A stretch of DNA of 56,971 nt from Anaerosporobacter mobilis DSM 15930 (GTDB lineage: Bacteria; Bacillota; Clostridia; Lachnospirales; Lachnospiraceae): contig NZ_FRCP01000028.1 in NCBI RefSeq assembly GCF_900142955.1, positions 1-56,971 on the forward strand. Reading direction: 5' to 3'. Under the pieces are notes generated by a model. It was given only the letters and a program-made list of their open reading frames with translations. It did not search any database and was not told where the DNA came from. The translations under genes were made by a program, and so were the position numbers. Shown in pieces: positions 7,779 through 17,565 of this stretch. Numbering within the stretch: the first letter of the stretch is position 1; every line of letters begins with the position of its first letter.

Positions 7779-8654
7779 TCAAATCACTTTGCTATATGCA
7801 ATTACATCTATGCATTTCTTAAATCCTACACTGCTATATAATCCAATAGCTGCTTCATTATTTGCCGATGTATCAACATATGCATAATGGAATCCACGCT
7901 CTTTTAAGATGTTAAGCCCATACTGGATTGCCCTTGCCGAAATACCTTTTCTCCGATGTACATGAATACAAGCAACTGGATTTAGCATTGCAGTATTACT
8001 TTCCTCATCTAGCCACCAAGAATAATATCCCATAAGATTACCTGCAACCTTATCGACCACAACAAAATCTATAACGTGTTTCGCATCATCCGTATTCAGA
8101 TATTTCTCGAATCTATCCTTAGTAATCATTGACCCTGTTGGTAAGGAAGAATACTTTACCCTTTCGTCAATGTCTTGCTCACTTATAATCCTTATTACTT
8201 CTAAATCCCATTGTACTTCTTCTGGACGATAATTATTTAAATCGATAGAAGCCGAAAACGTTTCTTCACCATCACTAACGTATCCTAAGTCAATTAACTG
8301 CTTCTTAACTAGTTTATCATTGCATACCGTACGAATACTTTGTCCTTTCTTAAACAGCTTCTCAATCTGTGGTACAATTTCTACTATCTGTTCTCTAAAG
8401 CCGGATAAAAGCCACATATTATATTTATAATCCTCCAGATAAACAAGAGCATACCCAACTAGATTATTCTCTAGATAAATCAACTTTCCATATTCATAAA
8501 TCTCATCATTTTTGTCTCCAAAGAAATATCGATCTATCCCAATCCCTCCAAAATGACAGTGCCAACGCTCTGGCGTCTCCTTACAAATTAAACTCTCAAC
8601 AGAAAGTAGTAACTGATAATCTTCTTCATTTTTTACTGGTGCTATTTGAACCAT
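7779..8654 (-). CDS. GNAT-family N-acetyltransferase
   Basis: 291 residues. The C-terminal half carries the GNAT fold: MLNPVACIHVHRRKGISARAIQYGLNILKERG is the strand 4, acetyl-CoA-binding loop (RRKGIS) and helix 3, followed by ASANNEAAIGLYSSVGFKK-like sequence typical of the last strand pair. The N-terminal half is a weaker, probably degenerate GNAT copy. The acceptor is unknown. It is a stand-alone gene closed by its own terminator. GGAAGGGGTGAG lies upstream of the ATG. Confidence 0.82.
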   Translation of the reverse strand: MVQIAPVKNEEDYQLLLSVESLICKETPERWHCHFGGIGIDRYFFGDKNDEIYEYGKLIYLENNLVGYALVYLEDYKYNMWLLSGFREQIVEIVPQIEKLFKKGQSIRTVCNDKLVKKQLIDLGYVSDGEETFSASIDLNNYRPEEVQWDLEVIRIISEQDIDERVKYSSLPTGSMITKDRFEKYLNTDDAKHVIDFVVVDKVAGNLMGYYSWWLDEESNTAMLNPVACIHVHRRKGISARAIQYGLNILKERGFHYAYVDTSANNEAAIGLYSSVGFKKCIDVIAYSKVI

Positions 8655-8772
8655 ATTTTCAACTCACCCCTTCCAACTATCTCCTATTATACTGTGCTCA
8701 GGGTTCGCTGCCAATCCAAAATCCAATAAAATAATTCTTCTTTTATATCCCTTTTCTACCGTTCACTCCATA

Positions 8773-8810
8773 ACTAAGAAAAGAGCGCTATCATGCGCTC
8801 TTTTCTTAGT
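8773..8810. terminator. Terminator of the DUF2200 gene
   Basis: A perfect 16-bp stem (ACTAAGAAAAGAGCGC and complement), loop TATCAT. It follows the minus-strand gene ending at 8873. The stretch from 8655 to 8772 shows nothing else. Confidence 0.85.
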
Positions 8811-8872
8811 GTTACGGTTCCCCATATCGTATAACTGCCTAGTTCGTTGTTTACATAAACAATCTTGTTTAA

Positions 8873-9223
8873 TTACTTCCGTAAAATCTTATCCATCGCT
8901 TTTCCCTTGGCTAATTCATCTATCAACTTATCCAGATATCGAATTTCCTTCATAGTTGGTTCTTCAATGTCTTCTACTCGGACACCGCAAACTACACCTT
9001 TGATTAAAGCCCTAGAAGGGTTCAGCTTAGGAGCCTGCTCAAAGAAGGTTTCAAAGTCAGTCTGTTTTTCTAATTGTTCTACTAACCCTTCCTGGCTATA
9101 TCCTGTCAGCCAACAGATGATTTCGTCTACTTCTGTTTTCGTCCGTCCTTTTCTTTCCGCTTTCGCAACATAATGGGGATAGACACTAGCAACGCTCATT
9201 GTATAGATATTATGTTTAGTCAT
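8873..9223 (-). CDS. DUF2200 family protein
   Basis: 116 residues matching the DUF2200 family: N-terminal MTKHNIYTMSVASVYPHYVAKAERKGRTK, then VDEIICWLTGYSQEGL, NPSRALIKGVVCGVRVEDIEEPTM and a final helical segment with LDKLIDELAKG. The family is widespread and uncharacterised. AAAAAGGAGG stands at ideal distance from the ATG. It is a single-gene unit with its own terminator. Confidence 0.88.
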   Translation of the reverse strand: MTKHNIYTMSVASVYPHYVAKAERKGRTKTEVDEIICWLTGYSQEGLVEQLEKQTDFETFFEQAPKLNPSRALIKGVVCGVRVEDIEEPTMKEIRYLDKLIDELAKGKAMDKILRK

Positions 9224-9375
9224 GTTACCTCCTTTTTATAAAGTTTCCTTTATTGTATTACGAATAATATTTATATTCAAATTAAATTCGCCTGTATTTT
9301 ATTCATACATTTTATTAGACAATAAACCCTCTAATATCTGGAGGGCCGTGTCATTTTAATAAAATTATTATACCA

Positions 9376-10605
9376 CTATCTTTCTTCTTCTATTAAAGAC
9401 TTCATCGTTTCTTTATTCATAGCACCTGGAATATATCTTGTTATAAATCCTTCTTTATTAATGATAAATGTGGATGGAAATGCACTTATCCCATATCCAT
9501 AAACCATTGAGGCTTCATCATCAAAAACTACTGGGAATTTGTGATCATTTTCTTCTAAGAAATTCTTAATATGTTCTTCTGATCCTTCTCTTCCTAAATT
9601 AGGTGCTGCCACTCCAAGTATGACTACATCATCTTGATTCTTATTATACTCTTCATACAATTCATCAATATACGGCATTTCTTCTTTACATGGTGGACAC
9701 CAAGTTGCCCAGATATTTAGGAAAACTACCTTGCCTTTATACTCACTAAGTGTATGTGTTTCTCCATACTGATCATATAGCGTGAAATCTATTGGTAACA
9801 ATCCACTGTCTTCATTTGTTTCGTCTGTTTCATCAACTTCATCTGCTTCACCTTTTTCATCGTCTTCATCATTTACAGTTTGACTACTTTGACTTTGATA
9901 ATTATTTTTATATGCTAATGTTCTATTTATATTAGTAACTCCATTTATCAACATAATTACACCAGCAATTATAATAAAAGCACCGCTTAGCTTTTTAATT
10001 TCGTTCATATACTTTTTAATTGTATTAAACCTTTTATAAAGTTTACTATAAAATAAAGATGCAATTATAAATGGTACTATAAATCCAATCGTGTAAGTTA
10101 ATATTAATAAATTTGATGTAACAATATTGTCTGAACCTGATGCCATAACAAGTACTGATGCCAAAATAGGCCCAATACAAGGTGTCCATCCGAAACTAAA
10201 TGTAAAACCTAATACAAATGCTGAAAACGAAGACATCTTATTATGCTTAACATTTAATTTCTTTTCTCTATTTAACAAATCAATTTTTATTATTCCCATA
10301 TGGAATAATCCCATAATGATTATTATAAATCCACCTAAAATCATTATAATATATTTGTTATTATTAAAGAATGAGCTTAAAACACTTATTGATGAACCTA
10401 ATATAAAAAATGTAGTAGAAATACCTAGTACGAATAATATGGTATTCTTTATTAATACTTTACTCTTAAAATCTGAACTCTGTATATCATCTATACTACT
10501 ATTCGATAACATACTTAAATAAATCGGCAATATAGGTAAAATACAAGGCGAAAAAATTGATAAAATCCCTTCTACAAAAACTATAAAAAAATTAATATTC
10601 TCCAA
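9376..10605 (-). CDS. CcdA-like membrane protein fused to a TlpA/ResA thioredoxin
   Basis: 409 residues in three parts. Residues 1-215 form a CcdA/DsbD-type six-helix domain with the paired cysteines in SPCILP and WTPCIGP. An acidic low-complexity linker (DEDDEKGEADEVDETDE) follows. Residues about 260-409 are an extracytoplasmic thioredoxin domain with the redox motif WATWCPPCKEEMPY. CcdA passes electrons across the membrane to the thioredoxin, which reduces exported protein or cytochrome thiols; fusing the two places donor and acceptor in one chain. The start is TTG with AGGAGG ahead. The gene upstream (10632) is probably in the same operon. Confidence 0.9.
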   Translation of the reverse strand: MENINFFIVFVEGILSIFSPCILPILPIYLSMLSNSSIDDIQSSDFKSKVLIKNTILFVLGISTTFFILGSSISVLSSFFNNNKYIIMILGGFIIIIMGLFHMGIIKIDLLNREKKLNVKHNKMSSFSAFVLGFTFSFGWTPCIGPILASVLVMASGSDNIVTSNLLILTYTIGFIVPFIIASLFYSKLYKRFNTIKKYMNEIKKLSGAFIIIAGVIMLINGVTNINRTLAYKNNYQSQSSQTVNDEDDEKGEADEVDETDETNEDSGLLPIDFTLYDQYGETHTLSEYKGKVVFLNIWATWCPPCKEEMPYIDELYEEYNKNQDDVVILGVAAPNLGREGSEEHIKNFLEENDHKFPVVFDDEASMVYGYGISAFPSTFIINKEGFITRYIPGAMNKETMKSLIEEER

Positions 10606-10631
10606 AACATCTCCTCCTATTGTTACTGTTA

Positions 10632-11108
10632 TTATTTTTCGTTTTTCTCAATTCCACATCCTATTCCTATTAATATTTCTTCAAATAACTTATCTTCATT
10701 GAATTTATTTATGTCCTCTACAACTCTAATTGCACCTACTAAGCTATAGTCAATTATTATTCCGTAATTTTTATCTGTATCTAATTTGGCCTTTGTTGAA
10801 AACTTATCATCTATATATTCCATAGGAATCATACTTCCATCTGAAGGATCGATTATATATACATTCCTATCTGAACTTACTTCTTCAAGATAAATAGTAA
10901 AATTGTCTTGAACCCTAGCAACGGTAATAAAACTGTCTAAATATTTTCCATCGTATTTTTTATTAATTACATCTTTTTCAATTATTTCAAAAGAATAACC
11001 TGATACAACCTTCCTATTACTTCTTCCAGAATTAACTACAATTCCTATAATTCCTCCTGCTATAACAACTACTATTAGAATAATTATTGTTAATTTTTTT
11101 CTATTCAT
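10632..11108 (-). CDS. Membrane-anchored extracytoplasmic protein of unknown family
   Basis: About 158 residues: a short basic N-terminus, one hydrophobic helix (LTIIILIVVVIAGGIIGIVV) and a soluble domain facing outside. That domain has a single Cys near the C-terminus (IGCGIEKNEK). I do not recognise it. It ends 26 bases before the CcdA-thioredoxin gene, so it may be a partner or substrate of that redox system; this is inference from position. GGTGA sits just ahead of the ATG at 11108; the in-frame TTG before it is rejected. Confidence 0.65.
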   Translation of the reverse strand: MNRKKLTIIILIVVVIAGGIIGIVVNSGRSNRKVVSGYSFEIIEKDVINKKYDGKYLDSFITVARVQDNFTIYLEEVSSDRNVYIIDPSDGSMIPMEYIDDKFSTKAKLDTDKNYGIIIDYSLVGAIRVVEDINKFNEDKLFEEILIGIGCGIEKNEK

Positions 11109-11224
11109 CAAATCACCACACTATTAATTAATCATCTTCATCAGGTAAACTTTGGTCGATAATATAAATATTATTAAATAGATGTGTAGAAAATATGTAA
11201 ATCGAACAAATAGTTGATACAAGA

Positions 11225-11267
11225 AAAAAGACATATGAAAACCATCAAAGATTTCAAATGTCTTTTT
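11225..11267 (-). terminator. Terminator of the Ltp-type gene
   Basis: AAAAAGACATATGAAA pairs with TTTCAAATGTCTTTTT with one mismatch and an 11-base loop. On the minus strand it ends in a T run. Confidence 0.75.
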
Positions 11268-11300
11268 CAAGTAAAGCTCATCCACTACAATTACATAACT

Positions 11301-11984
11301 CTAATTTTCTACAGCACTAACACCATATTTTGCTTGTTCGCTTGTAAATCCTTCAAACACAAGTTGATCTATTAAGCCACTTTTTGAATATGAAGATATT
11401 GATAAGTAATCCTTTGCTTTTTTAGCCGCTTGTTCATTCCAATCAGCTCCACATTGTTTAACGCCGTATTCTGCTTCTTTACTTGTAAATCCTTCAAACT
11501 CAAGCTGTTTTACTAAGCCACTTCTTGAAAAAGCACTTAACGATAGATAATCTATTGCTTTGTCTGCTGCTTGTTCTTTCCAATCAGCTCCGCAATTATC
11601 TACTCCATATTCCGCTTCTTCGCTCGTGAATCCTTCAAACTCAAGCTGTTTTACTAAGCCGCTTTTTGAAAAAGCACTAAATGATAAATAATCTTTTGCT
11701 TTATCAAGTGCATTTTTTTCTCCCATTGTTGCTTTATCTGTTTTATCTTTTGTTTCTTCTTTTTCTTTTTCTTTTTCCTTTGTTTTGTCTTTTTCTTCTT
11801 TATCAGCTTTTTTCTCTTCTTTTTTGGTATCTTGTGTATCTACAGCTGCTACATCTGTTGAATTGTTTTTGTCTTTATAATCATTAAGTTCAGAACCACC
11901 TACAATTCTTGCTACGATAATAACTATAACAACCCAAAACCACCATCTTTTTAATATTGACTTTTTTACCTTTGTTTGACTCAT
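11301..11984 (-). CDS. Membrane-anchored protein with three Ltp (host-cell-surface lipoprotein-like) repeats
   Basis: 227 residues: one N-terminal membrane helix (WWFWVVIVIIVARIV), a highly charged Lys/Glu linker (about 45-85), then three repeats of about 47 residues. Each repeat runs AKDYLSxSAFSKSGLxxQLEFEGFTSEEAxYGVxxCGADW. This is the Ltp repeat (PF07553 type), best known from the phage TP-J34 lipoprotein that blocks entry of superinfecting phage DNA; many bacterial copies have no proven role. Here the anchor is a membrane helix, not a lipobox. It is a single-gene unit with its own terminator. A surface phage-exclusion role is possible but unproven. Confidence 0.85.
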   Translation of the reverse strand: MSQTKVKKSILKRWWFWVVIVIIVARIVGGSELNDYKDKNNSTDVAAVDTQDTKKEEKKADKEEKDKTKEKEKEKEETKDKTDKATMGEKNALDKAKDYLSFSAFSKSGLVKQLEFEGFTSEEAEYGVDNCGADWKEQAADKAIDYLSLSAFSRSGLVKQLEFEGFTSKEAEYGVKQCGADWNEQAAKKAKDYLSISSYSKSGLIDQLVFEGFTSEQAKYGVSAVEN

Positions 11985-12166
11985 CTTATTAATAAACCCT
12001 CCCTATGATTAATGTTTCCTAATAATGATAATTCCCAAATGGAAATACCTGTTCTTTATATTACCACATTTAACCATATTATGCATGCTTTTATGCACAA
12101 TAATTGTATTTAATAACTTAATCGCATAAACTCTAGTTGCTATTGTATCCCATACTGGTCGAACGC

Positions 12167-12220
12167 AAAAAAAGGACTGTCACACTAACCGATTAAAATC
12201 AGCAGTGCACAGCTCCTTTT
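12167..12220 (-). terminator. Terminator of the HD phosphohydrolase gene
   Basis: AAAGGAGCTGTGCAC pairs imperfectly with GTGTGACAGTCCTTT and ends in seven T on the minus strand. Confidence 0.7.
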
Positions 12221-12227
12221 ATCTTTG

Positions 12228-14129
12228 CTATATCTGAAATCTTTTCACAATCTGAGCACCGATTCGTTTACCGATGCTGACTAACAGCTCTTCTCTTTTC
12301 TCCTTAAGAACCTCTTCCTCATCTTTTGCTAAAATGTAAATATAGAAGACAGGCAGATAATCGGAATCAAGTTGTAAAATATCAGCAATCCCACTGATAT
12401 CTTTTAAGGTAGAGATTGTTCCCTTATGGTTATAGAAATAAATTGGAGAATCTAATCCAAGAGAAATCCGTTTAAATAAAGTAACCGTATCATAAGTCTT
12501 AAGATTGGTCACGATACGGTTTGTCTCCTCTTTGACAATTTCACTAACCATTTGTTCAAAAGACTCAATTTTCATCTCCTTACTATGTCTCGTAATAAAA
12601 GATAATACAAATCCAGAAGAATTTTTCACCGTATTCTCTAACATTTGATGAACCAGCTCCGTAGACTTTTCCCCAGAAGATAGTTCATTTTCTTTCTCTA
12701 GAAATACTTCAATCTTGTCTTTATTCTTCATTAACTCCAGTTTTACAGCGTCATCAATAATCTTAAAATTCTCACTCCGCTTAATCAGAGAATGATACCG
12801 TTTGCTATTACGTAGCAATTCCGCCAGACGTTGTGCTAACACAAAGTCCTCCGTACCCTCTATAATCTCTTTATTATGATAATATTCGGTATAATAAATC
12901 TGACGGAGTACGGTCGTTAACCAGGAATCATTCCATTGAGAAAGTGCATTTGCTTTGATTGCTGACTTTTTATCCCCAAGTGGAAACCAAAGTCCTGAGA
13001 TGTCAAATGGTATTAATACTTCGTTGTCACGATGTTTTTCCAACACTGATTCATTCAAATATTTCTTCACCAAATCTTTTACGATTCCTTCCAAAATATA
13101 ATCAGATTGGATGACTCTATGATGATAAATAATATCTTTATAGCTATTATATCTACGCTTAACAAAATCCTCAACCGAACTTACAGCTTTTAATGGAACA
13201 CAGAAAAAAATCTCTCCATTCTCCACAATCAACTGCATATCATTAATAATTCTGCTATACTCTATCTTTCCAGAATCCTTTCCCGAATTGATTACATCTC
13301 TCGTCGCATAATCCAATCGGTCTCCGTCCAAACTAGAATCAATAATTCTATGAAGATACCCGAATGCTCCATCTTCTGCAAATATTCTTTTTACACTCTC
13401 TAGTACAAGCAGTTCAAATAAATTCTTATCGTATTTCTCATCATCCTCTGAGATAGGTGCAATAATTTTGCTTAAAATACCCTCACTGATCTCGTCACCC
13501 ATTTGTTCGTGTAATTTCTTATCACCCTCAAAGTATTTCGACATAATCTCTACGAATTCTTTTGCATTTTTCTTTTCACTAATTTCTTTGTCTTTATATT
13601 CTAGGTAAACATCCTTAAGCGCATATTCGACAATATGACTAAATGGAGGATGTCCAATATCATGTAACAATGCTGCTGCCCGAATGGATTGAATGAGGAT
13701 AAGGTACATAACCGTATACTCATCCGGGATATTGTTTGGTATAAGGGAATGTTGTAACTTATCTAGCTCAATCTGTGGCATTGCCTGTGGTAGTCTACTA
13801 CCTAATTTTTCTTCACAAACCTCCGTCTGCTGTCTTACTCTATCTAAAATCATGGCATATTCTCTATCAAAGATATCAAAGAACTCACCTAGCATGGAAT
13901 CCGTTGTATTCAGTAACGATTGAAAAAACATATCAGAGCAAAGTTTCATCGTACCAATGGAGTGTTCAAATCGTTTGGTTCGGTTAGAAGGAAATGTAAG
14001 ATATACCGTAGAATTTTGATATACGTCATGGAGACGATTAAATCCAAGTGTTGAAACAATTCTTCTTTCATATTCGGTTAATGGAATCAGTCCATGAATA
14101 GAATCGTTTAAATAAATTCCTTTTTTCAA
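12228..14129 (-). CDS. HD-superfamily phosphohydrolase (dNTPase/SAMHD1-like)
   Basis: 633 residues. The N-terminal half is an HD domain with metal ligands in order: RFEHSIGTM (about residue 53), ALLHDIGHPPFSHIVEYAL (about 151) and DGDRLDYATRD (about 267). This pattern is that of the SAMHD1/dGTPase group, which hydrolyses dNTPs or related nucleotides; some members act in phage defence and others in housekeeping. The C-terminal 300 residues are helical with no motif I recognise. The start is TTG, preceded by AGGAGG. It is a single-gene unit with its own terminator. Confidence 0.85.
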   Translation of the reverse strand: MKKGIYLNDSIHGLIPLTEYERRIVSTLGFNRLHDVYQNSTVYLTFPSNRTKRFEHSIGTMKLCSDMFFQSLLNTTDSMLGEFFDIFDREYAMILDRVRQQTEVCEEKLGSRLPQAMPQIELDKLQHSLIPNNIPDEYTVMYLILIQSIRAAALLHDIGHPPFSHIVEYALKDVYLEYKDKEISEKKNAKEFVEIMSKYFEGDKKLHEQMGDEISEGILSKIIAPISEDDEKYDKNLFELLVLESVKRIFAEDGAFGYLHRIIDSSLDGDRLDYATRDVINSGKDSGKIEYSRIINDMQLIVENGEIFFCVPLKAVSSVEDFVKRRYNSYKDIIYHHRVIQSDYILEGIVKDLVKKYLNESVLEKHRDNEVLIPFDISGLWFPLGDKKSAIKANALSQWNDSWLTTVLRQIYYTEYYHNKEIIEGTEDFVLAQRLAELLRNSKRYHSLIKRSENFKIIDDAVKLELMKNKDKIEVFLEKENELSSGEKSTELVHQMLENTVKNSSGFVLSFITRHSKEMKIESFEQMVSEIVKEETNRIVTNLKTYDTVTLFKRISLGLDSPIYFYNHKGTISTLKDISGIADILQLDSDYLPVFYIYILAKDEEEVLKEKREELLVSIGKRIGAQIVKRFQI

Positions 14130-14246
14130 GTTAAGCCTCCTATTGTTTTTTTCTTTATTATAAAGTATCTCCGCTTATAATTCTAGTGATTCAGTGTAAA
14201 TGTGTCACATATCAATTATATTTCAATACGCCTAATCAATTATAAT

Positions 14247-15362
14247 TTAAATTATAGTTTGCTTCTTGCTAACCTTATTATAAATAATCAACATTATAAA
14301 TAAAGCTATTATACCTACTATTGTCATTACATAAGGATACGCTACTATCTTTCCAAATAAATTAAAGGTAATATATTCACCGAAAATACACTTTCCTCTA
14401 AGTAATTGAGTAAAGTTTATATTATAAACAAACCTCATTATAGTCGCTGGTAGCCTTAGCATATCGGGTAACAAAAATATTGCTAATGGTAAACCAAATG
14501 ATACTAATATATTTTTAGTAAGTAATGATAATAAAACAATTAATATGCTAAATGCTATAGTTCCTAGATAACTTAAAACCAATGTTCCTATATAATATTC
14601 GTTTATGCTCATATTATATAGCGAACTAAATATATAGCTTGCAGACTTATTTCCATTTGGTAATCCCAGTGTAAATCCTCCAATATGATATAAACTACTT
14701 ACAAATATAAATACCAAAGTTCCATATATCAAAGCTGAAATTATTTTGGCTGCGTTTAATTTAGTCTTACCTTTCTTTGTGCTTAGATTTAAATATGCTA
14801 CTCTTGATTTATATTCTTCAGAAAAAACACCTGCTAATCCCACTACTAAGAGTATTAGCTTCATAGTTGCTGCTACATTAAAATCAAAAACAGTATTCCA
14901 ATCTCCTAAATATAAGCTTTCCTGCTTATCTAAATTGGTTAGCATTTCTTTCTCTTTTAATAAACTCTCATAATCGGAGGTATCTTCTTTGCCGTTGTTT
15001 TTAAGTTCTTCCAACCTATTATCTATATCTTTTAACCCTTCTGTTCTTATATCCTTATTAACTTTAATAAAGTCACCTGAATAATAAAGCAAGAACTCCT
15101 CATCTTTGCTTAACTCTCCTTTATTATTGATCTTATTTATCGCACTTTGACGAATATCATTGATATCCTCAACTGTATATTCATTACTGATATACTTTTC
15201 TGCTAACACTTCTATCTCTTCTCTTCCATTGAACGTCTCCTTAAACTTACTATATCTTGAAAAGGGATAGATTAAAACAAATATAGATATGCCTATTGCA
15301 GCAATATAAATCAGTTTATTGTTAAATATCTTTTTTAATTCGAACTTAATTAATTCTATCAT
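14247..15362 (-). CDS. ABC-2 type transporter permease
   Basis: About 371 residues: one N-terminal helix (LIYIAAIGISIFVLIYPF), a long charged extracytoplasmic region (about 45-175), then five more helices. This layout fits permeases of bacitracin/lantibiotic-type exporters. The ATG at 15362 is chosen because GGAAGGAGG lies ahead of it; an upstream in-frame ATG would lack a site. It overlaps the ATPase gene by 17 bases, so translation is coupled. It closes a four-gene operon with a sigma factor at its head. Confidence 0.85.
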   Translation of the reverse strand: MIELIKFELKKIFNNKLIYIAAIGISIFVLIYPFSRYSKFKETFNGREEIEVLAEKYISNEYTVEDINDIRQSAINKINNKGELSKDEEFLLYYSGDFIKVNKDIRTEGLKDIDNRLEELKNNGKEDTSDYESLLKEKEMLTNLDKQESLYLGDWNTVFDFNVAATMKLILLVVGLAGVFSEEYKSRVAYLNLSTKKGKTKLNAAKIISALIYGTLVFIFVSSLYHIGGFTLGLPNGNKSASYIFSSLYNMSINEYYIGTLVLSYLGTIAFSILIVLLSLLTKNILVSFGLPLAIFLLPDMLRLPATIMRFVYNINFTQLLRGKCIFGEYITFNLFGKIVAYPYVMTIVGIIALFIMLIIYNKVSKKQTII

Positions 15363-16233
15363 TCTTGCTGTCCTCCTTCCCAAAATAATATAAGAACAAA
15401 TCCTCTAAATTTGGTTCTTGTAATACTGCCAAATCACCTGGCTTCTTATCACTAACTATTCTAACTTTAATACATTTTTCTTCTAGCCATGTATTTGCTA
15501 CCTTGTACTCTTTATTTAAAATATCAATTTCATCTTCGTCTACTTCTAAAGTCCATACTCTTCCTCTTATTTTTTCTGTTAGCTTTGAAGTTGTATTCTT
15601 CTCAAGTAATTTCCCATCTTTCATGATTATTATATCATTAGCTAAAAATTCAATATCAGACACTATATGAGTAGACAAAATGACTATTCTGTTTCTAGAT
15701 AGGCTAGCAATAAGATTTTTAAATCTTATTCTTTCATTGGGATCTAATCCTGCCGTTGGTTCGTCTAAAATTAATATTTTAGGGTCATTTAGTAAAGCTT
15801 GTGCTATTCCTAACCTTTGCTTCATTCCACCTGAAAATCTACCAATTTTTCTTTTTCTATCTTCTTCCAAATTAACAAGTGCTAATAACTCATCTATTTT
15901 TTCTATAGCATCTCTTTTTTCTATCCCTTTTAATGCTGCTACATAATATAAAAATTTCTCAGCAGTAAAATTACTATAAAATCCTATATCTTGAGGTAAA
16001 TATCCTATTAAATCTCTATATTCTTCCCCCATATTCTTTTTATCTCTTCCGTTAACATAAATTCTTCCTTTAGTTTCATTCAACACATCTGCTAATACTC
16101 TCATTAATGTTGTTTTCCCTGAGCCATTAGGCCCAAGTAAACCATAAATTCCATTATTTAGAGTAATAGTTAAATTATCTACCGCTATTTTATCCTTAAA
16201 AGTCTTTGTTATAGACTCAAGTCTTAACTCCAT
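15346..16233 (-). CDS. ABC transporter ATP-binding protein
   Basis: 295 residues with all nucleotide-binding motifs: Walker A GPNGSGKTT near residue 35, Q-loop LPQDIGFY, signature FSGGMKQRLGIAQ near 134, Walker B ILILDEPTAGLDP near 151 and the H-loop STH. The C-terminal 80 residues form an extra domain common in bacitracin-type exporters. It pairs with the permease downstream and overlaps the 3' end of the membrane-protein gene upstream by ten bases. Confidence 0.95.
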   Translation of the reverse strand: MELRLESITKTFKDKIAVDNLTITLNNGIYGLLGPNGSGKTTLMRVLADVLNETKGRIYVNGRDKKNMGEEYRDLIGYLPQDIGFYSNFTAEKFLYYVAALKGIEKRDAIEKIDELLALVNLEEDRKRKIGRFSGGMKQRLGIAQALLNDPKILILDEPTAGLDPNERIRFKNLIASLSRNRIVILSTHIVSDIEFLANDIIIMKDGKLLEKNTTSKLTEKIRGRVWTLEVDEDEIDILNKEYKVANTWLEEKCIKVRIVSDKKPGDLAVLQEPNLEDLFLYYFGKEDSKNDRIN

Positions 16234-16997
16234 GATAGTTCCCCCTCATATTTTTCTGCATAATTGTAAAACTTAGATATTGTAAGTAAAAATCCCCCTA
16301 TAGAAATTGATATTGTAATAATTAATGATAACAATTTAGCTCCTTCTATAAAATTAATTATTTTCTCACCGCCTAATACTAAAGTTATAATCCAAAGAGC
16401 TGTCGTTATCATCATTGAATAATTGCTTGATACCTTGCTTGATATTACTATATTCACCAAAAATATAATAGAAATTGGCGCTATCCAAGCTGTCATAATC
16501 CTTATTAATTCACCTGATTCCTGCCCGCTACATATAAGTAAACTTATAAGCATGGTAAGTATGGTACTGAACGATAGGATTATTAATATTTTTATAACCA
16601 TAATCTTGCTATAAGAATGCTTAAAACTCTTTTCTAGCTCCCACATTTTTTCTCTCTTACCTCTTTCAGCTTCATATATACCAAGGATTATTGGGATTGG
16701 TGAAATACATAATAATGTTTCATAGACAGAATAGTTTTGTTGGTTTGTAATAATAAAACCAAAAATAATTACTAACATTGATATTATCCAATACATTCTA
16801 TTTACATATGTAATTTCGTTTTTAAATAATTTTAATAATTTATATTTCTCTTTTGCTCTTGGCATATATTCTCTTAATACATCAACTGTTTTATCTATCT
16901 TCTCTTCATCTACGGCTTTAGCAGTATAAGAAGTTAAAATTTCACTTATTTCTACCTCCCAAGTAGCATCATTTAATAAATCTTTTTTCCCATTCAT
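16224..16997 (-). CDS. Six-helix membrane protein, putative anti-sigma or transporter subunit
   Basis: About 257 residues. A cytosolic N-terminal region of about 70 residues (EVEISEILTSYTAKAVDEEKIDKTV) is followed by six membrane helices. It sits between an ECF sigma gene and an ABC transporter pair and overlaps both genes. That position is typical of an anti-sigma factor that holds the sigma factor at the membrane, but there is no zinc-finger motif (HxxxCxxC), so a second permease role is equally possible. The ATG at 16997 has a G-rich site (GGGGGTG) eight bases upstream. Confidence 0.65.
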   Translation of the reverse strand: MNGKKDLLNDATWEVEISEILTSYTAKAVDEEKIDKTVDVLREYMPRAKEKYKLLKLFKNEITYVNRMYWIISMLVIIFGFIITNQQNYSVYETLLCISPIPIILGIYEAERGKREKMWELEKSFKHSYSKIMVIKILIILSFSTILTMLISLLICSGQESGELIRIMTAWIAPISIIFLVNIVISSKVSSNYSMMITTALWIITLVLGGEKIINFIEGAKLLSLIITISISIGGFLLTISKFYNYAEKYEGELSWS

Positions 16998-17544
16998 CCT
17001 CATCACCCCCAATAACTTTCTTTAAATTCTTTATTGCGTTAAATAATCTCGATTTCACAGTACTCTCTTTATATCCTGTTATTTTGCTTATCTCATTAAT
17101 CTTTAAATCATGATAATATCTAAGTATAATTGCTTCTCTTTGAAGATTCGGCAATTCATCAACAGCTTTTTTAACAGCTTTCCTTTTTTCATTTTTCTCT
17201 AAAATATCTATTACAAACTCTTTAGCTTCAATATCCAAATCCTCTATATTCGAACTTTCATTTCTCTGCTTAAAGCAATTACTCCTAAAATAATCCTTGC
17301 AATGATTACTAGCAATTTTAAGTAGCCAACTTTCAAATTTTCCATCTTCAAACTTAAACTTGTTTAAATTCCTCATCATCTTAATAAAAACCTCTTGCGT
17401 CATATCATATGAAAGGTTGTAGTCGCCAATAAATCTATAAATAAAACTTTGAACCATACTATAATTTTTCCTTACCAAAAGCTCCATTGCAGCTTCATTA
17501 CCTTTTAAAATTTCTTTTATCAGTGCTTCCGAACCTTGCCCCAA
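16969..17544 (-). CDS. ECF-type RNA polymerase sigma factor
   Basis: About 191 residues. Region 2 reads MVQSFIYRFIGDYNLSYDMTQEVFIKMMRNLNKF, the core-binding and -10-melting segment; region 4 reads LPNLQREAIILRYYHDLKINEISKITGYKESTVKSRLFNAIKNL, the helix-turn-helix that reads the -35. I prefer a TTG start at 17544 because AAAGGGGGAG lies five bases ahead; the GTG at 17562 would have no site. It heads the operon with a membrane protein and an ABC exporter, and an ECF-type promoter lies just upstream. An envelope-stress or antimicrobial-peptide response is likely. Confidence 0.92.
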   Translation of the reverse strand: MGQGSEALIKEILKGNEAAMELLVRKNYSMVQSFIYRFIGDYNLSYDMTQEVFIKMMRNLNKFKFEDGKFESWLLKIASNHCKDYFRSNCFKQRNESSNIEDLDIEAKEFVIDILEKNEKRKAVKKAVDELPNLQREAIILRYYHDLKINEISKITGYKESTVKSRLFNAIKNLKKVIGGDEDEWEKRFIK

Positions 17545-17565
17545 ATTAACTCCCCCTTTCACTAA

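Noticed and set aside
11681..11887. Leu/Phe-rich plus-strand frame
   Set aside because: It is the antisense of the Lys/Glu linker in the Ltp-repeat protein.
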